DNA of 64,000 bases. It comes from Candidatus Mycobacterium wuenschmannii. GTDB lineage: Bacteria > Actinomycetota > Actinomycetes > Mycobacteriales > Mycobacteriaceae. The translations under genes and the position numbers were made by a program. The notes under the pieces are model-generated. The model did not search any database and was not told the DNA's origin. It saw nothing but the letters and a program-made list of their open reading frames with translations. The stretch covers positions 1,302,001 through 1,366,000 of the forward strand of contig NZ_CP126981.1 in assembly GCF_030252325.1 (NCBI RefSeq). The letters run 5' to 3'. This document shows positions 47,601-59,386 of the stretch, piece after piece. Numbering within the stretch: position 1 is the first letter of the stretch; each line of letters starts with the position of its first letter.

Positions 47601-50600
47601 GCACCAGGACACCGTCCTTGCCGTCGTGCTCGGCCTCGGTCGCGACGATCACCGCGTGCAGCGTCGCGTCGAGGACGGCGGGGTGCACACCGAATCCGGC
47701 CGGGGATACACCAGCGTCGCTGGGCAGCGTCACGTCGGCGAAGATCTCGTCGCCGCGGCGCCACATCGCGGTCAGCCCCTGGAACGCCGGGCCGTAGCCG
47801 TAGCCGTTCGCCGCCAACCGGTCGTAGAGACCGTCGATGTCGACCGCCGTTGCGCCGGCCGGGGGCCACGCGGACAGGTCGGTACCCGACCCCGGCGTGC
47901 CGGGCGACACGATGCCCTCGGCGTGCAGCGTCCAGCCCGAGTGTGCGTCGGCGCGCGAAAACACCGAGACCGCACGGCTTCCCGATTCGTCGGCGCCGTC
48001 CACGACTACCTGCACCGCCACCGACCCGGTCGCCGGGATCACCAACGGCGCCGCCAACGTCAACTCGTCGACCACCGAGCAGCCGACCTCGTCCCCCGCT
48101 CGGATGACCATCTCGACGAATCCGGTGCCAGGCAGGATCACCACGCCGCCGACCGCATGGTCGGACAGCCAACCCTGCGTTCCCGCTGCGAGCCGACCGG
48201 TCAGTACGACACCGCCCGAGGTCGGTAGGTCTATGACCGCGCCCAGCAGCGCGTGCTCGCTCGGCGACAGGCCGAGTCCTTCGGCGTCGACCGCTGCGTC
48301 GTCGGCGGACAGCCAGAAGCGCCGCCGCTCAAAGGCATACGTCGGCAGCTCGATGAAGCCGGCGCCGGGCAGCGTGGCCCGCCAGTCGACGCCAACGCCC
48401 GAAACGAACGCGTGGGCCACACCGGTCACCAGGCTGGTGGGCTCGGGGCGGTCCTTGCGCAGCAATGGCACCGCCGCCAGGGTGGCCTCGGCGAGCGACT
48501 CCTCGATGGACGAGGTGAGGCCGCCACTCGGTCCGACCTCCAGGAATCGGCTCGCACCAAGCGAATTAGCGTGCCGGATGCTGTCGGCGAACCGGACCGC
48601 GGCGCGAATGTGCCCGATCCAGTAGTCGGCGGAAGCGAAATCGTCGCCGACCAGCTCTCCGGTGACGTTGGAGATCACCGGAATGGTGACCGGGTTGACG
48701 GTCAATTCCCGGGCCGCCGCTTTGAACTCGTCGATCATCGGTTCCATCAACGGTGAGTGGAATGCATGCGACACCGCGAGCCGGTGCACGCGGCGGCCCT
48801 GTGCCCGTAGTTGCTCGGCGATGGCGTCGACAGCCGACTCGTCGCCGGAGACCACCACCGACGCCGGGCCGTTGACCGCGGCAATGCCGACCGTGTCGGT
48901 CAGCAGGGGACGAACCTCATCCTCGGTGGCCTGCACCGCGACCATGGCCCCGCCGGCGGGCAGCGCCTGCATGAACCGGCCTCGCGCGACCACCAGCAAC
49001 GCGGCGTTCTCCAGCGACAGCGCACCCGCGACGTGCGCCGCGGTCAATTCGCCGATCGAGTGACCCATCACGAAATCGGGCCGCACGCCCCAGGATTCCA
49101 GCAGCCGGTACAGCGCGACCTCGACGGCGAACAACGCCGGCTGGGCGAACTCGGTGGTGTTCAACAGGTCTTCATCGTGGCCCCACATCACCTCGCGCAG
49201 CGGGCGCAGCAGGTGGCGGTCCAACTCCCCGACGACGGTGTTGAATGCCTCGGCGAACACCGGGTGGGTGGCGTGCAGACCCATGCCCATGCCGAGCCAC
49301 TGCGAGCCCTGACCGGGAAACACGAAGACGGTCTTGCCTGGCAGCGCGCTGCCGGTGATGACCGAAACCGGTGCGTCGTCGGCCAATTCGGTCAGGCCGG
49401 CGAGCAACTGGTCCCGGTCGGCGCCCAGCGCCACCGCGCGGTGCTCGAACGCGGCGCGGCCGGCCAGCGACCAGCCGACATCTGTGGCAGCCAATTCTGT
49501 TCGAGTGCCGACGAATTCGGCCAGGCGCGCGGCCTGGGCGGCCAGCGCTGAGGTGGACTTCGCCGTGATCGCCCACGGGACGACCGGTGGCGGCGCGACC
49601 GGCGACACCTCCGCGGGTGTCTCGATCGGCGGTGCCGATTCGATGATGACGTGCGCGTTGGTGCCGCTGATGCCGAACGACGACACCCCGGCGCGGCGTG
49701 GATGGCCGTTGGCAGGCCAGGGCTGCTGGTCGGTCAGCAGTTGGACCGAGCCCATCGTCCAGTCGACGTGCGGGCTCGGCGCATCCACGTGCAGGGTGGC
49801 CGGCAGCACCTCGTGGCGCATCGCCAGGATCATCTTCATCACCCCGGCCACACCTGCGGCGGCCTGGGTGTGGCCCATGTTGGACTTGATCGATCCCAGC
49901 CACAGCGGCGTCGGCCGGTCTTGCCCGTAGGTCGCCAGAATCGCCTGCGCCTCAATGGGATCGCCCAGGGTGGTGCCGGTGCCGTGGCCTTCGACCACGT
50001 CGACGTCGGCACCGCTGAGTCCCGCACTGGCCAACGCCGAGCGGACGACCCGCTGCTGCGAGGGCCCGTTCGGGGCGGTGAGCCCGTTGGAGGCACCGTC
50101 CTGGTTGATCGCCGATCCGCTGACCAGGGCGAGCACCGGGTGGCCGTTGCGCCGGGCGTCGGAAAGCCGCTCCAGCACCAGCATTCCGCCGCCCTCGGAG
50201 AACCCGGTACCGTCGGCCGCCCCGGCGAAGGCCTTGCAACGGCCGTCGGTGGACAGCCCCCGCCAGCGGCTGAATTCGACATAGATGTCGGGAGTGGCGT
50301 TGATCGTGACGCCGCCGGCCAGCGCGAGGTCGGACTCCCCCGACCGCAGCGACTGCGCAGCCATGTGCAGGGTCACCAGCGACGTCGAGCACGCGGTGTC
50401 CACCGACACCGCGGGGCCCTCCAGACCGAGAACGTAAGACACCCGGCCGGACGCGACGCTCGAGAGCTGACCGGTGAGGCGGAAGCCCTCCACCGGCTTG
50501 GCGGAGAACATTCCGTAGCCCTGGGTCATCAGGCCGGCGAAGACGCCGGTGGCGCTGCCGCGCAGCGTGGTCGGGTCAATTCCGGCCCGCTCCAACGCTT

Positions 50601-53600
50601 CCCAAGTCAATTCCAGGAACATCCGCTGCTGTGGGTCCATCGCCAGCGCCTCGGACGGCCCGATGCCGAAGAAGGCCGGGTCGAAATCGCCGACGTCCTC
50701 GACGAATCCGCCCACGCGGGTGTAGCAGGTCTCGGCCACGTCCGGGTCGGGGTTGTACAGATTGGCCAGGTCCCAGCCGCGATCGCTCGGGAACTCGCTG
50801 ATGACGTCGCGGCCCTCAATGACCATGTCCCACAGGTCTTCCGGCGAGTTGACGTTGCCGGGGTATCGGCACGACATGCCGACGATCGCAATCTGTTCGT
50901 CGCCGGCGACGCGCACGGCGGGAACGGTCTTGACTTCCTGCGGCACACCGGCGAGTTCGGTGCGGAAGTAGTCCGCCAGCCGGCTCGGGGTCGGGTAGTC
51001 GAAGATCAGCGTCGGCGACAGCGCCAGACCGGTGGCGGCCTTGAGCCGGTTGCGCATCTCGACAGCGGTCAACGAGTCGAAGCCCAGTTCCTGGAACGCC
51101 TTGTCCGGGTCGATCGCCTCCGGCGTGGTGGTGCCCAGCACCGTGGCGATGTGCGAGCGGACCAGGTCCAGCAGCACCGCGTGCTGCTCGGCCTCCGGCA
51201 GGCCGTGAATGCGTTGCGCCAGAGCCGACTTCGACTTGCTCGCGGCCAGTGAGTCGTCGACCCGGCGGCGGGTCGGCGCGTTGATCAGGTCGACGAACAT
51301 CGGCGGCACGACGGCGGTGTTGGCCCGCAGCGCGGCGGCGTCGATGTGCGCGGGCAGCAGGAACGGCTCGTCGACCGCCATTGCGGTGTCGAACAACTGC
51401 AACGCGTCGGCGGACGCCAACGCCTTGACGCCGGTGCGGGCCAACCGCGCCCGGCCGGCGTCGTCGAGGCCACCCGTCATCTCGCTCGCCTGATCCCACA
51501 GACCCCAGCCGAGAGAGATTGCCGGCAGCTTGTGCGCCCGCCGGTGGGCGGCCAGGGCGTCGAGGTAGCTGTTGGCCGCCGCGTAGTTGGCCTGGCCCGA
51601 CGACCCGACCAGGCCGGCCATCGACGAGAACAACACGAAGGCCGAGACGCTCGAATCCTGGCTCAGCTCATGCAGATTCCAGGCCGCGTCGATCTTGGCT
51701 CGCAGCACCGGATCCACCCGCTCGGGTGTCAGCGACGTTAGCACTGCGTCGTCGAGCACACCGGCGGCGTGGATGACCGCGGACAGCGGATGCTGCACGG
51801 GGATGTCGGCGATGACCTTGGCCAGCGCGGCGCGGTCCGCCGCATCGCACGCGACGATCGACACCTCGGCGCCGGCCGCGGTGAGTTCGGCCGTCAATTC
51901 CGCGGCGCCTGGGGCGTTGGGGCCGCGGCGACCGAGCAGAAGAAGATGCCGCGCACCGTGATTGGCCACCAGGTGGCGGGCCAGCGCAGAACCGGCCATG
52001 CCGGTTCCGCCGGTGATCAGCACGGTGCCCTGCGCCCACACGTCAGGCATGGTGAGCACGACCTTGCCGGTGTGGCGGGCCTGGCTCAGGTAGCGCAGGG
52101 CCGCGGGTGCGCGGCGAATGTCGAAGGTCGTCACCGGCAACGGCCGCAGCACGCCGGAGTCGAAGAGTTCGGCGAGTTCGAGAAGGTACTGGTGCATCCG
52201 GTTGCGGCCGGGTTCGAACAGGTCGAAGGCGCGGTAGCGGACGCCCGGGTATTCCTCGGCGATCTTCCCCGGGTCGCGGATGTCGGTCTTGCCCATCTCG
52301 AGGAAGACCCCGCCCGGTTTGACGAGTCGCAGTGAGGCGTCGACGAATTCACCGGCCAGCGAGTCGAGCACGACGTCGAAGCCGCGGTCGCCGACGATGG
52401 CGCGGAACTTGTCCTCGAACTCCAGGGTCCGGGAATCGCCGATGTGGTCGTCGTCGAAGCCCATCGCCAACAACGTGTCCCACTTGGGACGGCTGGCGGT
52501 GGCAAAGACTTCGAGGCCGAAGTGGCGGGCGAGTTGCGCGGCGGCCATACCCACACCGCCGGTTCCGGCGTGCAGCAGCAGGCGCTGGCCCGGTTTGACG
52601 TCGGCGAGATGGACGAACGCGTAATACGCGGTGGTGAACACCGCGGAGATGGCCGCGGCTTCGGGGTACGACCAGTCCGACGGCATCGGCAGCAGCAGCC
52701 GGGTGTCGCCGGCGACCAGGGTGCCGCTGCCGTCCGGGAAGAAGCCGTAGACGTCGTCGCCGACGGCGTACTCGGTGACGCCGGGCCCGACCTCGACGAC
52801 GACGCCCGCGCCCTCACCGCCGATCAGCGCGTCGTGGGTGAACATGCCCAGCGTGATCATGATGTCGCGGAAGTTGGTGGAGATGGATCGCAGCGCGACG
52901 CGGACCTGGCCGGGCTCCAGCGCCGCAGCCGCGTTGGGCACCGGCTCCAGTTGCAGATTTTCGAAGGTGCCCGCCGTCGACAGGCCCAGTCGCCACGGGC
53001 CCTCGGCCGGCGGCACCAGCAGGCTGTCGACCGCCCGGCTGCCGCGCACCCGCGCGGTGTGAATCGCCTCGCCGCGGACCAGCACCTGCGGCTCCCCGAC
53101 CGCCAGCACGTCGGCGATCGTCGAATCAGTCAGCGGTGCATCGGAATCCACCAGCACGATGCGGCCGGGATTCTCGGTCTGCGCTGAGCGCACCAGGCCC
53201 CACACGGCCGCACCGGCCAGGTCCGTGACGTCCTCGCCCGACAGTGCGACCGCGCCGTGCGTCGACACGACCAGCACGCCCGACTCGTGTTCGGACAACC
53301 AGGACTGCAATGCCGTCAGCGCGGTGTGCACCCGCTCGTAGCTCGCGGCGACCGGATCGCTTGCGGTGGAAGCGGATTCGAAGACGTCGTAAGCCGGGGT
53401 CTCGGCGTGGGATACCGGGGAAGCCAGCGTCCACGCGAGCTCGAACAGCCGATCCCCGGTGGCACCGGCCACGGCGGCCGCCAGCTGCTGTTGGGAAATC
53501 GGGCGCGCCACCATCGACGACACCGTCAGCACCGGCAGGCCCAGCCCGTCGGCAAGTTCGACCGAAACCGCCGAGGGGCCCGACGGCGCGATTCGCGCCC

Positions 53601-56600
53601 GCACCGACGACGCTCCCGCCGCGTGTAGCGAGACGCCCTGCCACGAGAAGGGCAGTGCCACACCATCACCCACGTGTGTGACCGCGGCCGCGTGCAGGGC
53701 TGCGTCAAGCAGCACCGGGTGTACGCCGAATCCGCCGACGCCACCGGCCGGTTGAGGCAGCGTCACCTCGGCGAAGAATTCCTCGCCGCGCCGCCACAGT
53801 GCGGTCAGACCTTGGAACGCCGGACCGTACTGGTATCCGCGCTCAGCGAGCCGCTGGTAGCCGTCGCGCACGTCGACGGCAACGGCGCCCTCGGGCGGCC
53901 AGACCGAGAGGTCCGCGATCGGCTCGACCGGGGCAGCCGACAAAATGCCCGTCGCGTGGCAGTTCCATGCGGAATCCGCAGTCTCCCTGGAGAACACCGA
54001 GATGCTGCGCTGGCCCGCGTCGTCGGCGGCGCCGACCACTACCTGCACCGAGACCGCACCCGACGCGGGCAACAGCAGAGGCGATTGCAGATTCAGCTCG
54101 TCGATCACCGGGCAGCCAACCTCGTCGCCGGCGCGAATCGCCAACTCGACGAAGCCCGCGCCCGGGAACACTGCGACGCCGTCGACGGCGTGATCGGTCA
54201 ACCAACCCTGGGTAGCCGAGGACAACCGACCCGTGAGCACGACGCCACCCGAATCCGGCAGCTCGACCACCGCACCCAGCAGGGGGTGTTCGCTGGCGCC
54301 GAGACCCAACCCGGCCGCGTCCACCGCGGCGCCGTCGCCGGAGAGCCAAAAACGTTTGCGCTCAAAGGCATACGTGGGCAGCTCGACGAACCCGCCCGCC
54401 GGTACGGCGGCACGCCAGTCGACCTTGACGCCGGCAACGAAGGCCGCGGCGGCCGAGCTGAGGAAGCGCTGCAGGCCGCCGTCCTCGCGACCCAGGGTCG
54501 GCACCACGACCGCACCCGCACCACCGTCGGTCGCGGTGTCCTCGATGCCGGCGATCAGCGCCGGGTGTGGGCTGGATTCGATGAAGGTCCGGTAGCCGCT
54601 CTGGGCGGCGGTCCGCACCGCCTGGTCGAATTCGACGGTCTGGCGGATGTTGCGGAACCAGTAGTCGGGAGTCAGGTCTGCGGTGTCTTGAACTGCGCCG
54701 GTGACCGTCGAGAAGAACACGGTGCGCGTCGACTGCGGTTCGATACCGGCGAGCGCCTCGGCGAGTTGGTCGCGGATCTCGTCGACGGCCACCGAATGCG
54801 ATGCGTAGCCGACATCGATACGGCGGGCGCGGGTTTCGCGCTCGACGCACAAGGCGACGACCTCGTCCAGGGCGACTTCCTCGCCGGACAGCACGACGGC
54901 GGAGCGACCGTTGACGGCGGCGATACTCACCCGATCGCCGTAGGGCGCCAACAGTTCTCGCGCCTGGTCAGCCCCGCAAGCCAACGACGCCATGCCGCCG
55001 CGACCGGACAGCGCGAGCAGCAACTTGCTGCGCAGCGTGACCACGCGGGCGGCGTCGCGCAACGACAGCGCCCCGGCGACGTAGGCCGCGGCGATCTCGC
55101 CCTGGGAATGCCCGATGACGGCGTCCGGGCGCACCCCGATGGAACGCCACAACTCGGCCAGCGACACCATCACCGCGAACAGCGCGGGCTGGACCACGTC
55201 AACCCGATCCAGGCCCGGGGCGCCCGGGGAGCCACGCAATACGTCGATGAGCGACCAGTCGACGAACTCGGCGAACGCCTCCGCGCACGCGTTCATCCGC
55301 TCAGCGAAAACCGGTGCGGTGTCCAGTAATTCGACGCCCATGCCAATCCACTGCGAACCCTGACCGGGGAATACGAGGACGGTCTTGCCCGCCGGCGAGG
55401 CGTGGCCGGTGATCACCGACCCGCCAGGCAGTCCCTCCGCGAGTTCGCCGAGCCCGGTGAGCAACTGGCCGCGGTCGTCACCGAGCACGACCGCACGGTG
55501 CTCGAACGTCGAGCGGCCCGCCAGCGACCAACCCACGTCGGCGATACTCAATTGCTCACGGCCGCCGACGAATTCGCTGAGGCGTCGCGCCTGCGCCTCC
55601 AGCGCTGCAGAGCTCTTGGCCGATAGCACCCACGGCACCACCGAAGGCTGCGGGTCCGCACTCTCGACCGCCTCGGCCGCCGGCGACTCCTCGATGATCA
55701 CGTGAGCGTTGGTGCCGCTGATACCGAACGACGACACCGCGGCCCGGCGGGCGTGGCCGTTGGCGGACGCGCCCTTCCATGGCTGCGCTTCCGTTAGCAG
55801 CGACACCGAACCCGCCGTCCAATCCACGTGCGGGCTAGGCACATCCACGTGTAGGGACGCGGGCAGCGTCTCGTGCCGCATGGCCTGCACCATCTTGATC
55901 ACGCCGGCGACACCGGCCGCGGCCTGGGTGTGACCCATGTTCGACTTGATCGAGCCCAGCCATAGCGGCTGGTCGGTCCGGTCCTGGCCGTAGGTCGCGA
56001 GCAGAGCCTGCGCTTCGATCGGATCGCCCAAAGTCGTTCCGGTGCCGTGGCCTTCGACCACATCCACCTCGCCCGGGGTCAATCCGGCATTGGCGAGCGC
56101 GGTGCGGACCACGCGCTGCTGCGACGGCCCGTTGGGCGCGGTCAGCCCGTTGGAGGCGCCGTCCTGGTTGACCGCGGTACCACGCACCACAGCGAGCACC
56201 CGGTGACCCAACCGCTGCGCGTCCGAAAGGCGTTCGACCACAAGCATTCCGCCACCCTCGGACCAGCCGACACCGTCGGCCGCACCCGAGAAGGGCTTGC
56301 AGCGGCCGTCCGGCGAAAGTCCGCGGTGCCTGCTGAATTCCACGAAAACCGTTGGAGTGGCGTTGACGGTCGCGCCGCCGGCCAGCGCCAGATCGCACTC
56401 CCCCGACCGCAGCGATTGCACCGCCATGTGCAGGGCCACCAACGACGACGAGCACGCGGTGTCCACCGAGACCGCCGGGCCCTCCAGGCCCAGCACGTAC
56501 GCGACCCGGCCGGTCGCCACGCTGGACGTCATGCCGGTCAGTCGGTAGCCCTCGATCTCCTCGGCGAGCATGCCGTAGCCCTGCACGATGATCCCGGCGA

Positions 56601-57060
56601 ACACTCCGGTCGCGCTGCCACGCAACGAGGTCGGGTCAATTCCGGCCCGCTCCAACGCCTCCCACGACAACTCGAGCAGCATGCGGTGCTGAGGATCGGT
56701 CGCCAGCGCCTCGCTGGGGGCCACGCCGAAGAAGCCGGCGTCGAAACCGGCGACGTCGTCGACGAATCCACCCGAGCGGGCGTAGCACTTGTGCGGGGCG
56801 TCGGGGTCGTCATCAAACAGGTCGGCCAGGTCCCAGCCGCGGTCGGTCGGGAATTCCGACATGACGTCACGCTTGTCGGCGACCATCTCCCACAGGCTGT
56901 CCGGCGAATCGACGCCGCCCGGAAAACGGCACGACATACCGACGATGGCGATCGGCTCACCCGAGCGCTCCAGCAGCGCACGGTTCTTGTTCTTCAGCCG
57001 CTCGACCTGAACCAGCGCCTTACGCAACGCCTCGGTTGCATGCTGAAGTTGGTCAGCCAT
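44659..57060 (-). CDS. pks12: mycoketide synthase Pks12 (two-module type I PKS)
   Basis: A 4133-residue polyketide synthase, close to the 4151 residues of M. tuberculosis Pks12, which makes mannosyl-beta-1-phosphomycoketide chains. An N-terminal docking coil (residues 1-33) precedes two full modules. Module 1: KS (36-460, [13 protein letters not shown]), AT (560-880, GHSQG, YASHS), DH ([10 protein letters not shown] about 957), ER ([11 protein letters not shown] about 1497), KR ([11 protein letters not shown] about 1680), ACP (LGFDSL about 1993). Module 2: KS from about 2053 (VDTACSTS), AT (GHSIG, HAFHS), DH, ER, KR and ACP (about 4013). There is no thioesterase; an acidic C-terminal docking tail ends in LDDDD. 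YASHS predicts methylmalonyl-CoA and HAFHS malonyl-CoA, which agrees with mycoketide's methyl pattern. Modules can be handed over between subunits by the docking ends. Confidence 0.95.
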   Translation of the reverse strand: MADQLQHATEALRKALVQVERLKNKNRALLERSGEPIAIVGMSCRFPGGVDSPDSLWEMVADKRDVMSEFPTDRGWDLADLFDDDPDAPHKCYARSGGFVDDVAGFDAGFFGVAPSEALATDPQHRMLLELSWEALERAGIDPTSLRGSATGVFAGIIVQGYGMLAEEIEGYRLTGMTSSVATGRVAYVLGLEGPAVSVDTACSSSLVALHMAVQSLRSGECDLALAGGATVNATPTVFVEFSRHRGLSPDGRCKPFSGAADGVGWSEGGGMLVVERLSDAQRLGHRVLAVVRGTAVNQDGASNGLTAPNGPSQQRVVRTALANAGLTPGEVDVVEGHGTGTTLGDPIEAQALLATYGQDRTDQPLWLGSIKSNMGHTQAAAGVAGVIKMVQAMRHETLPASLHVDVPSPHVDWTAGSVSLLTEAQPWKGASANGHARRAAVSSFGISGTNAHVIIEESPAAEAVESADPQPSVVPWVLSAKSSAALEAQARRLSEFVGGREQLSIADVGWSLAGRSTFEHRAVVLGDDRGQLLTGLGELAEGLPGGSVITGHASPAGKTVLVFPGQGSQWIGMGVELLDTAPVFAERMNACAEAFAEFVDWSLIDVLRGSPGAPGLDRVDVVQPALFAVMVSLAELWRSIGVRPDAVIGHSQGEIAAAYVAGALSLRDAARVVTLRSKLLLALSGRGGMASLACGADQARELLAPYGDRVSIAAVNGRSAVVLSGEEVALDEVVALCVERETRARRIDVGYASHSVAVDEIRDQLAEALAGIEPQSTRTVFFSTVTGAVQDTADLTPDYWFRNIRQTVEFDQAVRTAAQSGYRTFIESSPHPALIAGIEDTATDGGAGAVVVPTLGREDGGLQRFLSSAAAAFVAGVKVDWRAAVPAGGFVELPTYAFERKRFWLSGDGAAVDAAGLGLGASEHPLLGAVVELPDSGGVVLTGRLSSATQGWLTDHAVDGVAVFPGAGFVELAIRAGDEVGCPVIDELNLQSPLLLPASGAVSVQVVVGAADDAGQRSISVFSRETADSAWNCHATGILSAAPVEPIADLSVWPPEGAVAVDVRDGYQRLAERGYQYGPAFQGLTALWRRGEEFFAEVTLPQPAGGVGGFGVHPVLLDAALHAAAVTHVGDGVALPFSWQGVSLHAAGASSVRARIAPSGPSAVSVELADGLGLPVLTVSSMVARPISQQQLAAAVAGATGDRLFELAWTLASPVSHAETPAYDVFESASTASDPVAASYERVHTALTALQSWLSEHESGVLVVSTHGAVALSGEDVTDLAGAAVWGLVRSAQTENPGRIVLVDSDAPLTDSTIADVLAVGEPQVLVRGEAIHTARVRGSRAVDSLLVPPAEGPWRLGLSTAGTFENLQLEPVPNAAAALEPGQVRVALRSISTNFRDIMITLGMFTHDALIGGEGAGVVVEVGPGVTEYAVGDDVYGFFPDGSGTLVAGDTRLLLPMPSDWSYPEAAAISAVFTTAYYAFVHLADVKPGQRLLLHAGTGGVGMAAAQLARHFGLEVFATASRPKWDTLLAMGFDDDHIGDSRTLEFEDKFRAIVGDRGFDVVLDSLAGEFVDASLRLVKPGGVFLEMGKTDIRDPGKIAEEYPGVRYRAFDLFEPGRNRMHQYLLELAELFDSGVLRPLPVTTFDIRRAPAALRYLSQARHTGKVVLTMPDVWAQGTVLITGGTGMAGSALARHLVANHGARHLLLLGRRGPNAPGAAELTAELTAAGAEVSIVACDAADRAALAKVIADIPVQHPLSAVIHAAGVLDDAVLTSLTPERVDPVLRAKIDAAWNLHELSQDSSVSAFVLFSSMAGLVGSSGQANYAAANSYLDALAAHRRAHKLPAISLGWGLWDQASEMTGGLDDAGRARLARTGVKALASADALQLFDTAMAVDEPFLLPAHIDAAALRANTAVVPPMFVDLINAPTRRRVDDSLAASKSKSALAQRIHGLPEAEQHAVLLDLVRSHIATVLGTTTPEAIDPDKAFQELGFDSLTAVEMRNRLKAATGLALSPTLIFDYPTPSRLADYFRTELAGVPQEVKTVPAVRVAGDEQIAIVGMSCRYPGNVNSPEDLWDMVIEGRDVISEFPSDRGWDLANLYNPDPDVAETCYTRVGGFVEDVGDFDPAFFGIGPSEALAMDPQQRMFLELTWEALERAGIDPTTLRGSATGVFAGLMTQGYGMFSAKPVEGFRLTGQLSSVASGRVSYVLGLEGPAVSVDTACSTSLVTLHMAAQSLRSGESDLALAGGVTINATPDIYVEFSRWRGLSTDGRCKAFAGAADGTGFSEGGGMLVLERLSDARRNGHPVLALVSGSAINQDGASNGLTAPNGPSQQRVVRSALASAGLSGADVDVVEGHGTGTTLGDPIEAQAILATYGQDRPTPLWLGSIKSNMGHTQAAAGVAGVMKMILAMRHEVLPATLHVDAPSPHVDWTMGSVQLLTDQQPWPANGHPRRAGVSSFGISGTNAHVIIESAPPIETPAEVSPVAPPPVVPWAITAKSTSALAAQAARLAEFVGTRTELAATDVGWSLAGRAAFEHRAVALGADRDQLLAGLTELADDAPVSVITGSALPGKTVFVFPGQGSQWLGMGMGLHATHPVFAEAFNTVVGELDRHLLRPLREVMWGHDEDLLNTTEFAQPALFAVEVALYRLLESWGVRPDFVMGHSIGELTAAHVAGALSLENAALLVVARGRFMQALPAGGAMVAVQATEDEVRPLLTDTVGIAAVNGPASVVVSGDESAVDAIAEQLRAQGRRVHRLAVSHAFHSPLMEPMIDEFKAAARELTVNPVTIPVISNVTGELVGDDFASADYWIGHIRAAVRFADSIRHANSLGASRFLEVGPSGGLTSSIEESLAEATLAAVPLLRKDRPEPTSLVTGVAHAFVSGVGVDWRATLPGAGFIELPTYAFERRRFWLSADDAAVDAEGLGLSPSEHALLGAVIDLPTSGGVVLTGRLAAGTQGWLSDHAVGGVVILPGTGFVEMVIRAGDEVGCSVVDELTLAAPLVIPATGSVAVQVVVDGADESGSRAVSVFSRADAHSGWTLHAEGIVSPGTPGSGTDLSAWPPAGATAVDIDGLYDRLAANGYGYGPAFQGLTAMWRRGDEIFADVTLPSDAGVSPAGFGVHPAVLDATLHAVIVATEAEHDGKDGVLVPFSWQGVSLHAAGASSVRARIAPSGPSSVSLELADALGLPVLSVASMVARPVSRQQLMAAVSGSGPDRIFEVVWTPAASGSHADTPAYDVFESLAADDDALAATYNRTHEALAALQTWLTEHDSGTLVVSTRGAVGRAGEAVTDLAGAAVWGLVRSAQTEHPGRIVLADSDAPLSDTTIAAVLAAGEPQVLVRAETVYTGRVHGSRAVDALLVPPGGDAWRLGMSSKGTFENLVLEPIPDADAPLGAGQVRVAVRTMPANFRDVMIALGLYPDEDAVMGVEASGVVIETAPDVTRFAVGDRVTGLFPEGTGTQAITDGRLLMDIPSGWSYTEAATAPVVFATAYYALTALADVKAGQRILIHAAAGGVGMAAVQLARHFGLEVFATASRGKWDTLRSMGFDDTHIGDSRTVEFEDKFRAATGGRGVDVVLDSLSGEFVDASLRLVTPGGIFLEMGKTDIRDPGEVASEHSGVRYRAFDLFEAGADHIARMLSDLTALFEDATLRPLPVTTFDVRRAPAALRYLSQARHTGKVVLTMPDAWALGTVVITGGTGMAGSALARHVVANHGVRNLVLIGRRGPDAPGATDLAAELSAGGAEVSIVACDASDRAALAKVLADIPVQHPLSAVIHTAGVLDDAVVTSLTPERVDEVLRAKVDTAWNLHELTKDSNLSAFVMFSSMAGLVGSSGQANYAAANSFLDGLASYRRDRGLPAISLGWGLWDQTSSMTGELGAVDFARFARDGIVAMTSTQALQLLDTAMVIDEPFLLPAHIDTAALRTKFDGGTLPPMFVDLINAPARRQVDDSLAAAKSKSALLQRLDGLPEDEQQAVLLDLVRSHIATVLGNSTPEAIDPDKAFQELGFDSLTAVEMRNRLKAATGLPLSPTLIFDYPNSAALAGYFRQELVGASAEVAPKAAPGEAEIQRVVASIPVKRLRQAGVLDLLLGLANEADGPDSEQNKEKDLATMDLDDLVNAAFLDDDD

Positions 57061-57293
57061 GTCGTAACCCCTCGCCTAACGTCGGTCGTCGCTCAATCCG
57101 AGATGTGGCCCTGGATGAGGAGCAGAGTCACTGTCCGCGCGGATGGCGGCGTACCTGCTCGTCGGCCCGAGAACATCGTCGGGGGGCGCCGACTCGCCCA
57201 CCCCGCCGATGGCTTGGCTCCGCAACTGTTTCCGGTGCCCAGCGACCCATGGCGAGACTGTACCCGGCACAAGTCAGCCGAGCCTAAACCCGG
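57061..57293 (-). promoter_or_regulatory. pks12 upstream region
   Basis: A 233-bp region between the Rv2049c-like stop and the pks12 start with no coding frame of interest. On the minus strand GGTACAGTC (57260-57268) offers a possible -10 box TACAGT about 200 nt before the start, and GAGGGGTT (about 10 nt upstream of ATG 57060) is a usable ribosome site. No operator palindrome was seen. Confidence 0.35.
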
Positions 57294-57632
57294 TCAGCGC
57301 CACCCGTCGGCGGCAGCGGCCGCTCGCATCAGGGCATCGCACAGCTCACGGAGTTCGGGAGTGCCGGCGCCTTCATCCAGCGCGGTGGCCACGTCCTCCG
57401 CCGCGCATCGCACCTGGTAGACGCGGTCGGAGAGGTCGGCGGCCTCGTCGGCCGACAGCACCACGGCATCAGCTGGCAGCGACGCGCCCTTCGTCCCGTT
57501 GATCGACGCGCGCTGCTCGTAGGCCCGCTGGCGGCATGACTGCCGGCAGTACTGACGGCGCCGGCCGAGCCCGCTGTCGGTGACGTCGCGGCCGCACCAG
57601 CGGCACGGCTGTGGGCGGGCGCGACGTGTCAC
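57294..57632 (-). CDS. small zinc-finger-like protein (Rv2049c-like)
   Basis: A 112-residue protein starting at GTG 57632. The first 40 residues have CRWCGRDV and QYCRQSCRQRAYEQR, a CxxC...CxxxC set as in short zinc-binding proteins, followed by an acidic helical half (LSADEAADLSDRVYQVRCAA, AGTPELRELCDALMRAA). It lies between pks12 and rbpA, where M. tuberculosis has Rv2049c. No function is known. Divergent from rbpA with 142 nt between starts. Confidence 0.7.
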   Translation of the reverse strand: MTRRARPQPCRWCGRDVTDSGLGRRRQYCRQSCRQRAYEQRASINGTKGASLPADAVVLSADEAADLSDRVYQVRCAAEDVATALDEGAGTPELRELCDALMRAAAAADGWR

Positions 57633-57700
57633 GGGGCCGACTTTAGTCGGGGTGTAACCCGGATCCCGGTATCATGGAACGTCGGGTTGCCTGCAGGCCC

Positions 57701-57727
57701 GGGAACTACCCCGCTCGCCGCGACGTT
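57701..57727 (+). promoter_or_regulatory. candidate ECF-sigma (SigE/SigH type) promoter of rbpA
   Basis: GGGAAC at 57701-57706 and GTT at 57725-57727 are separated by 18 nt, matching the GGGAAC/T-N18-GTT pattern of mycobacterial SigE and SigH promoters. It would start transcription about 40 nt before the rbpA ATG. Streptomyces rbpA is known to be under the related oxidative-stress sigma SigR, which supports the idea. Confidence 0.5.
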
Positions 57728-57774
57728 GATCAAGGCGCTAACTGCTGAGAAGACATTAAGAGGAGTGCAGACCA

Positions 57775-58119
57775 ATGGCTGATCGCGTCCTACGAGGCAG
57801 TCGCCTTGGAGCCGTAAGTTACGAGACCGACCGCAACCACGACCTGGCGCCGCGCCAGCTCGCGCGCTACCGCACCGACAACGGCGAAGAGTTCGAAGTG
57901 CCGTTCGCCGACGACGCCGAGATCCCCGGCACCTGGCTGTGCCGCAACGGCATGGAAGGCACCCTGATCGAGGGTGACGTGCCCGAGCCCAAGAAGGTCA
58001 AGCCGCCCCGCACCCACTGGGACATGCTGCTGGAGCGTCGCTCCGTCGACGAACTCGAAGAACTGCTCAAGGAGCGCCTCGAGCTGATCAAGACCCGCCG
58101 CCGCGGCAGCGGGAGCTAG
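57775..58119 (+). CDS. rbpA: RNA polymerase-binding protein RbpA
   Basis: A 114-residue actinobacterial transcription factor. The core has VSYETDRNHDLAPRQLARYR and FEVPFADDAEIPGTWLCRNG, followed by a basic linker KKVKPPRTHWD and the sigma-interaction helix RRSVDELEELLKERLELI, as in Rv2050. RbpA binds RNA polymerase and the primary sigma factor and helps open promoters. It matches the family's usual length, and ATG 57775 follows AGAGGAG. Ends 1 nt from the convergent secreted-protein gene. Confidence 0.97.
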   Translation: MADRVLRGSRLGAVSYETDRNHDLAPRQLARYRTDNGEEFEVPFADDAEIPGTWLCRNGMEGTLIEGDVPEPKKVKPPRTHWDMLLERRSVDELEELLKERLELIKTRRRGSGS

Positions 58120-58120
58120 A

Positions 58121-59290
58121 TCAGAACAGGAAGTCGAACGTCGGCGGGATGAGGTTGTCCGCAGGGAAAGCTGCTCCGATGTCGAAGTAGTTCGGGTCGA
58201 ACATCTGGGCCGCCAGGCTCGCCCACGGCGACACGTCGTAATCGCCGAACGGTGTCTGCAGCCACGCCCCAATCGCGTCGGACGACGACCCGGTGAGGTC
58301 GAGGTCGATCGAGCTGTAGCTGAAATCGCCGCCGAGGAGTTGTGTGGTGATCACGCCGCTGTCGATATTGGTGCCGTCGATTTCGGGCAGGAACAGCTGC
58401 TGCGCCGAGAAGCCATTGCCGATACCCGTGTAGCTCAGGGTGTCGATGATGTTGGCCTTGGACACATCCAGCACGCTGTCCTGGCCAAAGGCCTGTCCGT
58501 CGACGAGGACGTTGTCCTCGAAGAACTTCTGCGCGAACGGTTCCAGGTTGTCCGCGTTAAAGGTGACATCCTGCGTGCCGTAGGCGGTGTTACCGAACAC
58601 ACCGGCTGTCTGATAGGTGAAGTCGGCGGTATCAGGGGTCACCGCAATGCCGAACGGGTTCTCGGGGGGGTTGGAGAAGTCGAACAGTTGGCTCTCCAGG
58701 TAGGCCAGGCCGCCATAGTCTTGCCCGTTCTCGACGTGCGACACGTCGAGGATCCCACTCGGGGTCACCAAGAACGCGCCGACGGCGTGGTCGACGCCGT
58801 TGCTGTTCAGCGAGGTGAAACCGGGGCCGACCATGTCGATGTAGGCGTACCCGTAGCCACCGCCGAAGTCGTGGATGCCGATGACGCCGCTCTCGATGTT
58901 GGTGCCCTCGATCGCAGGCAGCAAGATCTGCTGCTGACTGCCGAGGCCGTCCTGCAGCTTGTTGATGATGTCGCCTTGCAGAGTCGCAGTGAAATCGTCC
59001 CCGATCGGCTGGCCGTTGACAGTTACGTACTGCTGAAAGAACTGCTCGACGGGCGCCGCAAGTGATCCCGCGTTGAAATCGATGGTCTGGTCATTGGCAT
59101 AGGCGATGCTTTGGAGCGCATTGCCCGCCGTGTAGCTGAAGTCGGAGCCGGCGAGGGGGTCGAAGCTGAAACCAAACGGGTCGGGCACCGTGACGCCCTC
59201 TGCACCGACATCCGCGAAGGCAGTGCCAATGGACAACGACGTTGCTGCCGCGGCACCCCCAAGGACAACGGACGTGATCAGGCGCTTCAT
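58121..59290 (-). CDS. secreted protein made of two tandem repeats, function unknown
   Basis: A 389-residue exported protein with a signal peptide (LITSVVLGGAAAATSLSIGTAFA). The mature part is two similar halves of roughly 180 residues: each has FxYxxAxxxxxxAYxxQ-type openings (FSYTAGNALQSIAYANDQ; FTYQTAGVFGNTAYGTQD), a partner FFQQYVTVNGQPIGDDF versus FFEDNVLVDGQAFGQDS, then LLPAIEGTNIESGVI versus FLPEIDGTNIDSGVI. It has almost no Cys or Lys and is acidic. I do not recognise a family function. ATG 59290 follows GGGGAGGACC. It stands between rbpA and ppm1, where I recall no such gene in M. tuberculosis. Confidence 0.75.
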   Translation of the reverse strand: MKRLITSVVLGGAAAATSLSIGTAFADVGAEGVTVPDPFGFSFDPLAGSDFSYTAGNALQSIAYANDQTIDFNAGSLAAPVEQFFQQYVTVNGQPIGDDFTATLQGDIINKLQDGLGSQQQILLPAIEGTNIESGVIGIHDFGGGYGYAYIDMVGPGFTSLNSNGVDHAVGAFLVTPSGILDVSHVENGQDYGGLAYLESQLFDFSNPPENPFGIAVTPDTADFTYQTAGVFGNTAYGTQDVTFNADNLEPFAQKFFEDNVLVDGQAFGQDSVLDVSKANIIDTLSYTGIGNGFSAQQLFLPEIDGTNIDSGVITTQLLGGDFSYSSIDLDLTGSSSDAIGAWLQTPFGDYDVSPWASLAAQMFDPNYFDIGAAFPADNLIPPTFDFLF

Positions 59291-59334
59291 AACGGTCCTC
59301 CCCGATTTGCGGGCTGCAAGTACGCAACCCAGGC

Positions 59335-59383
59335 AAAAACTGAGATTACGGTATGAACTGATAAATTTCTATGAGAATCTCAG
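59335..59383 (-). terminator. terminator-like hairpin after ppm1
   Basis: On the minus strand, 3 nt after the ppm1 stop, 8-bp arms CTGAGATT and AATCTCAG (59383-59376 and 59347-59340) enclose a 28-nt AT-rich loop and are followed directly by TTTTT (59339-59335). The loop is long, but the T-tract is unusual in this genome. Confidence 0.5.
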
Positions 59384-59386
59384 ATG

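Noticed and set aside
57061..57293. Small coding frames in the pks12 upstream region
   Set aside because: Low-quality Arg/Pro-rich frames without ribosome sites; better explained as promoter and leader.
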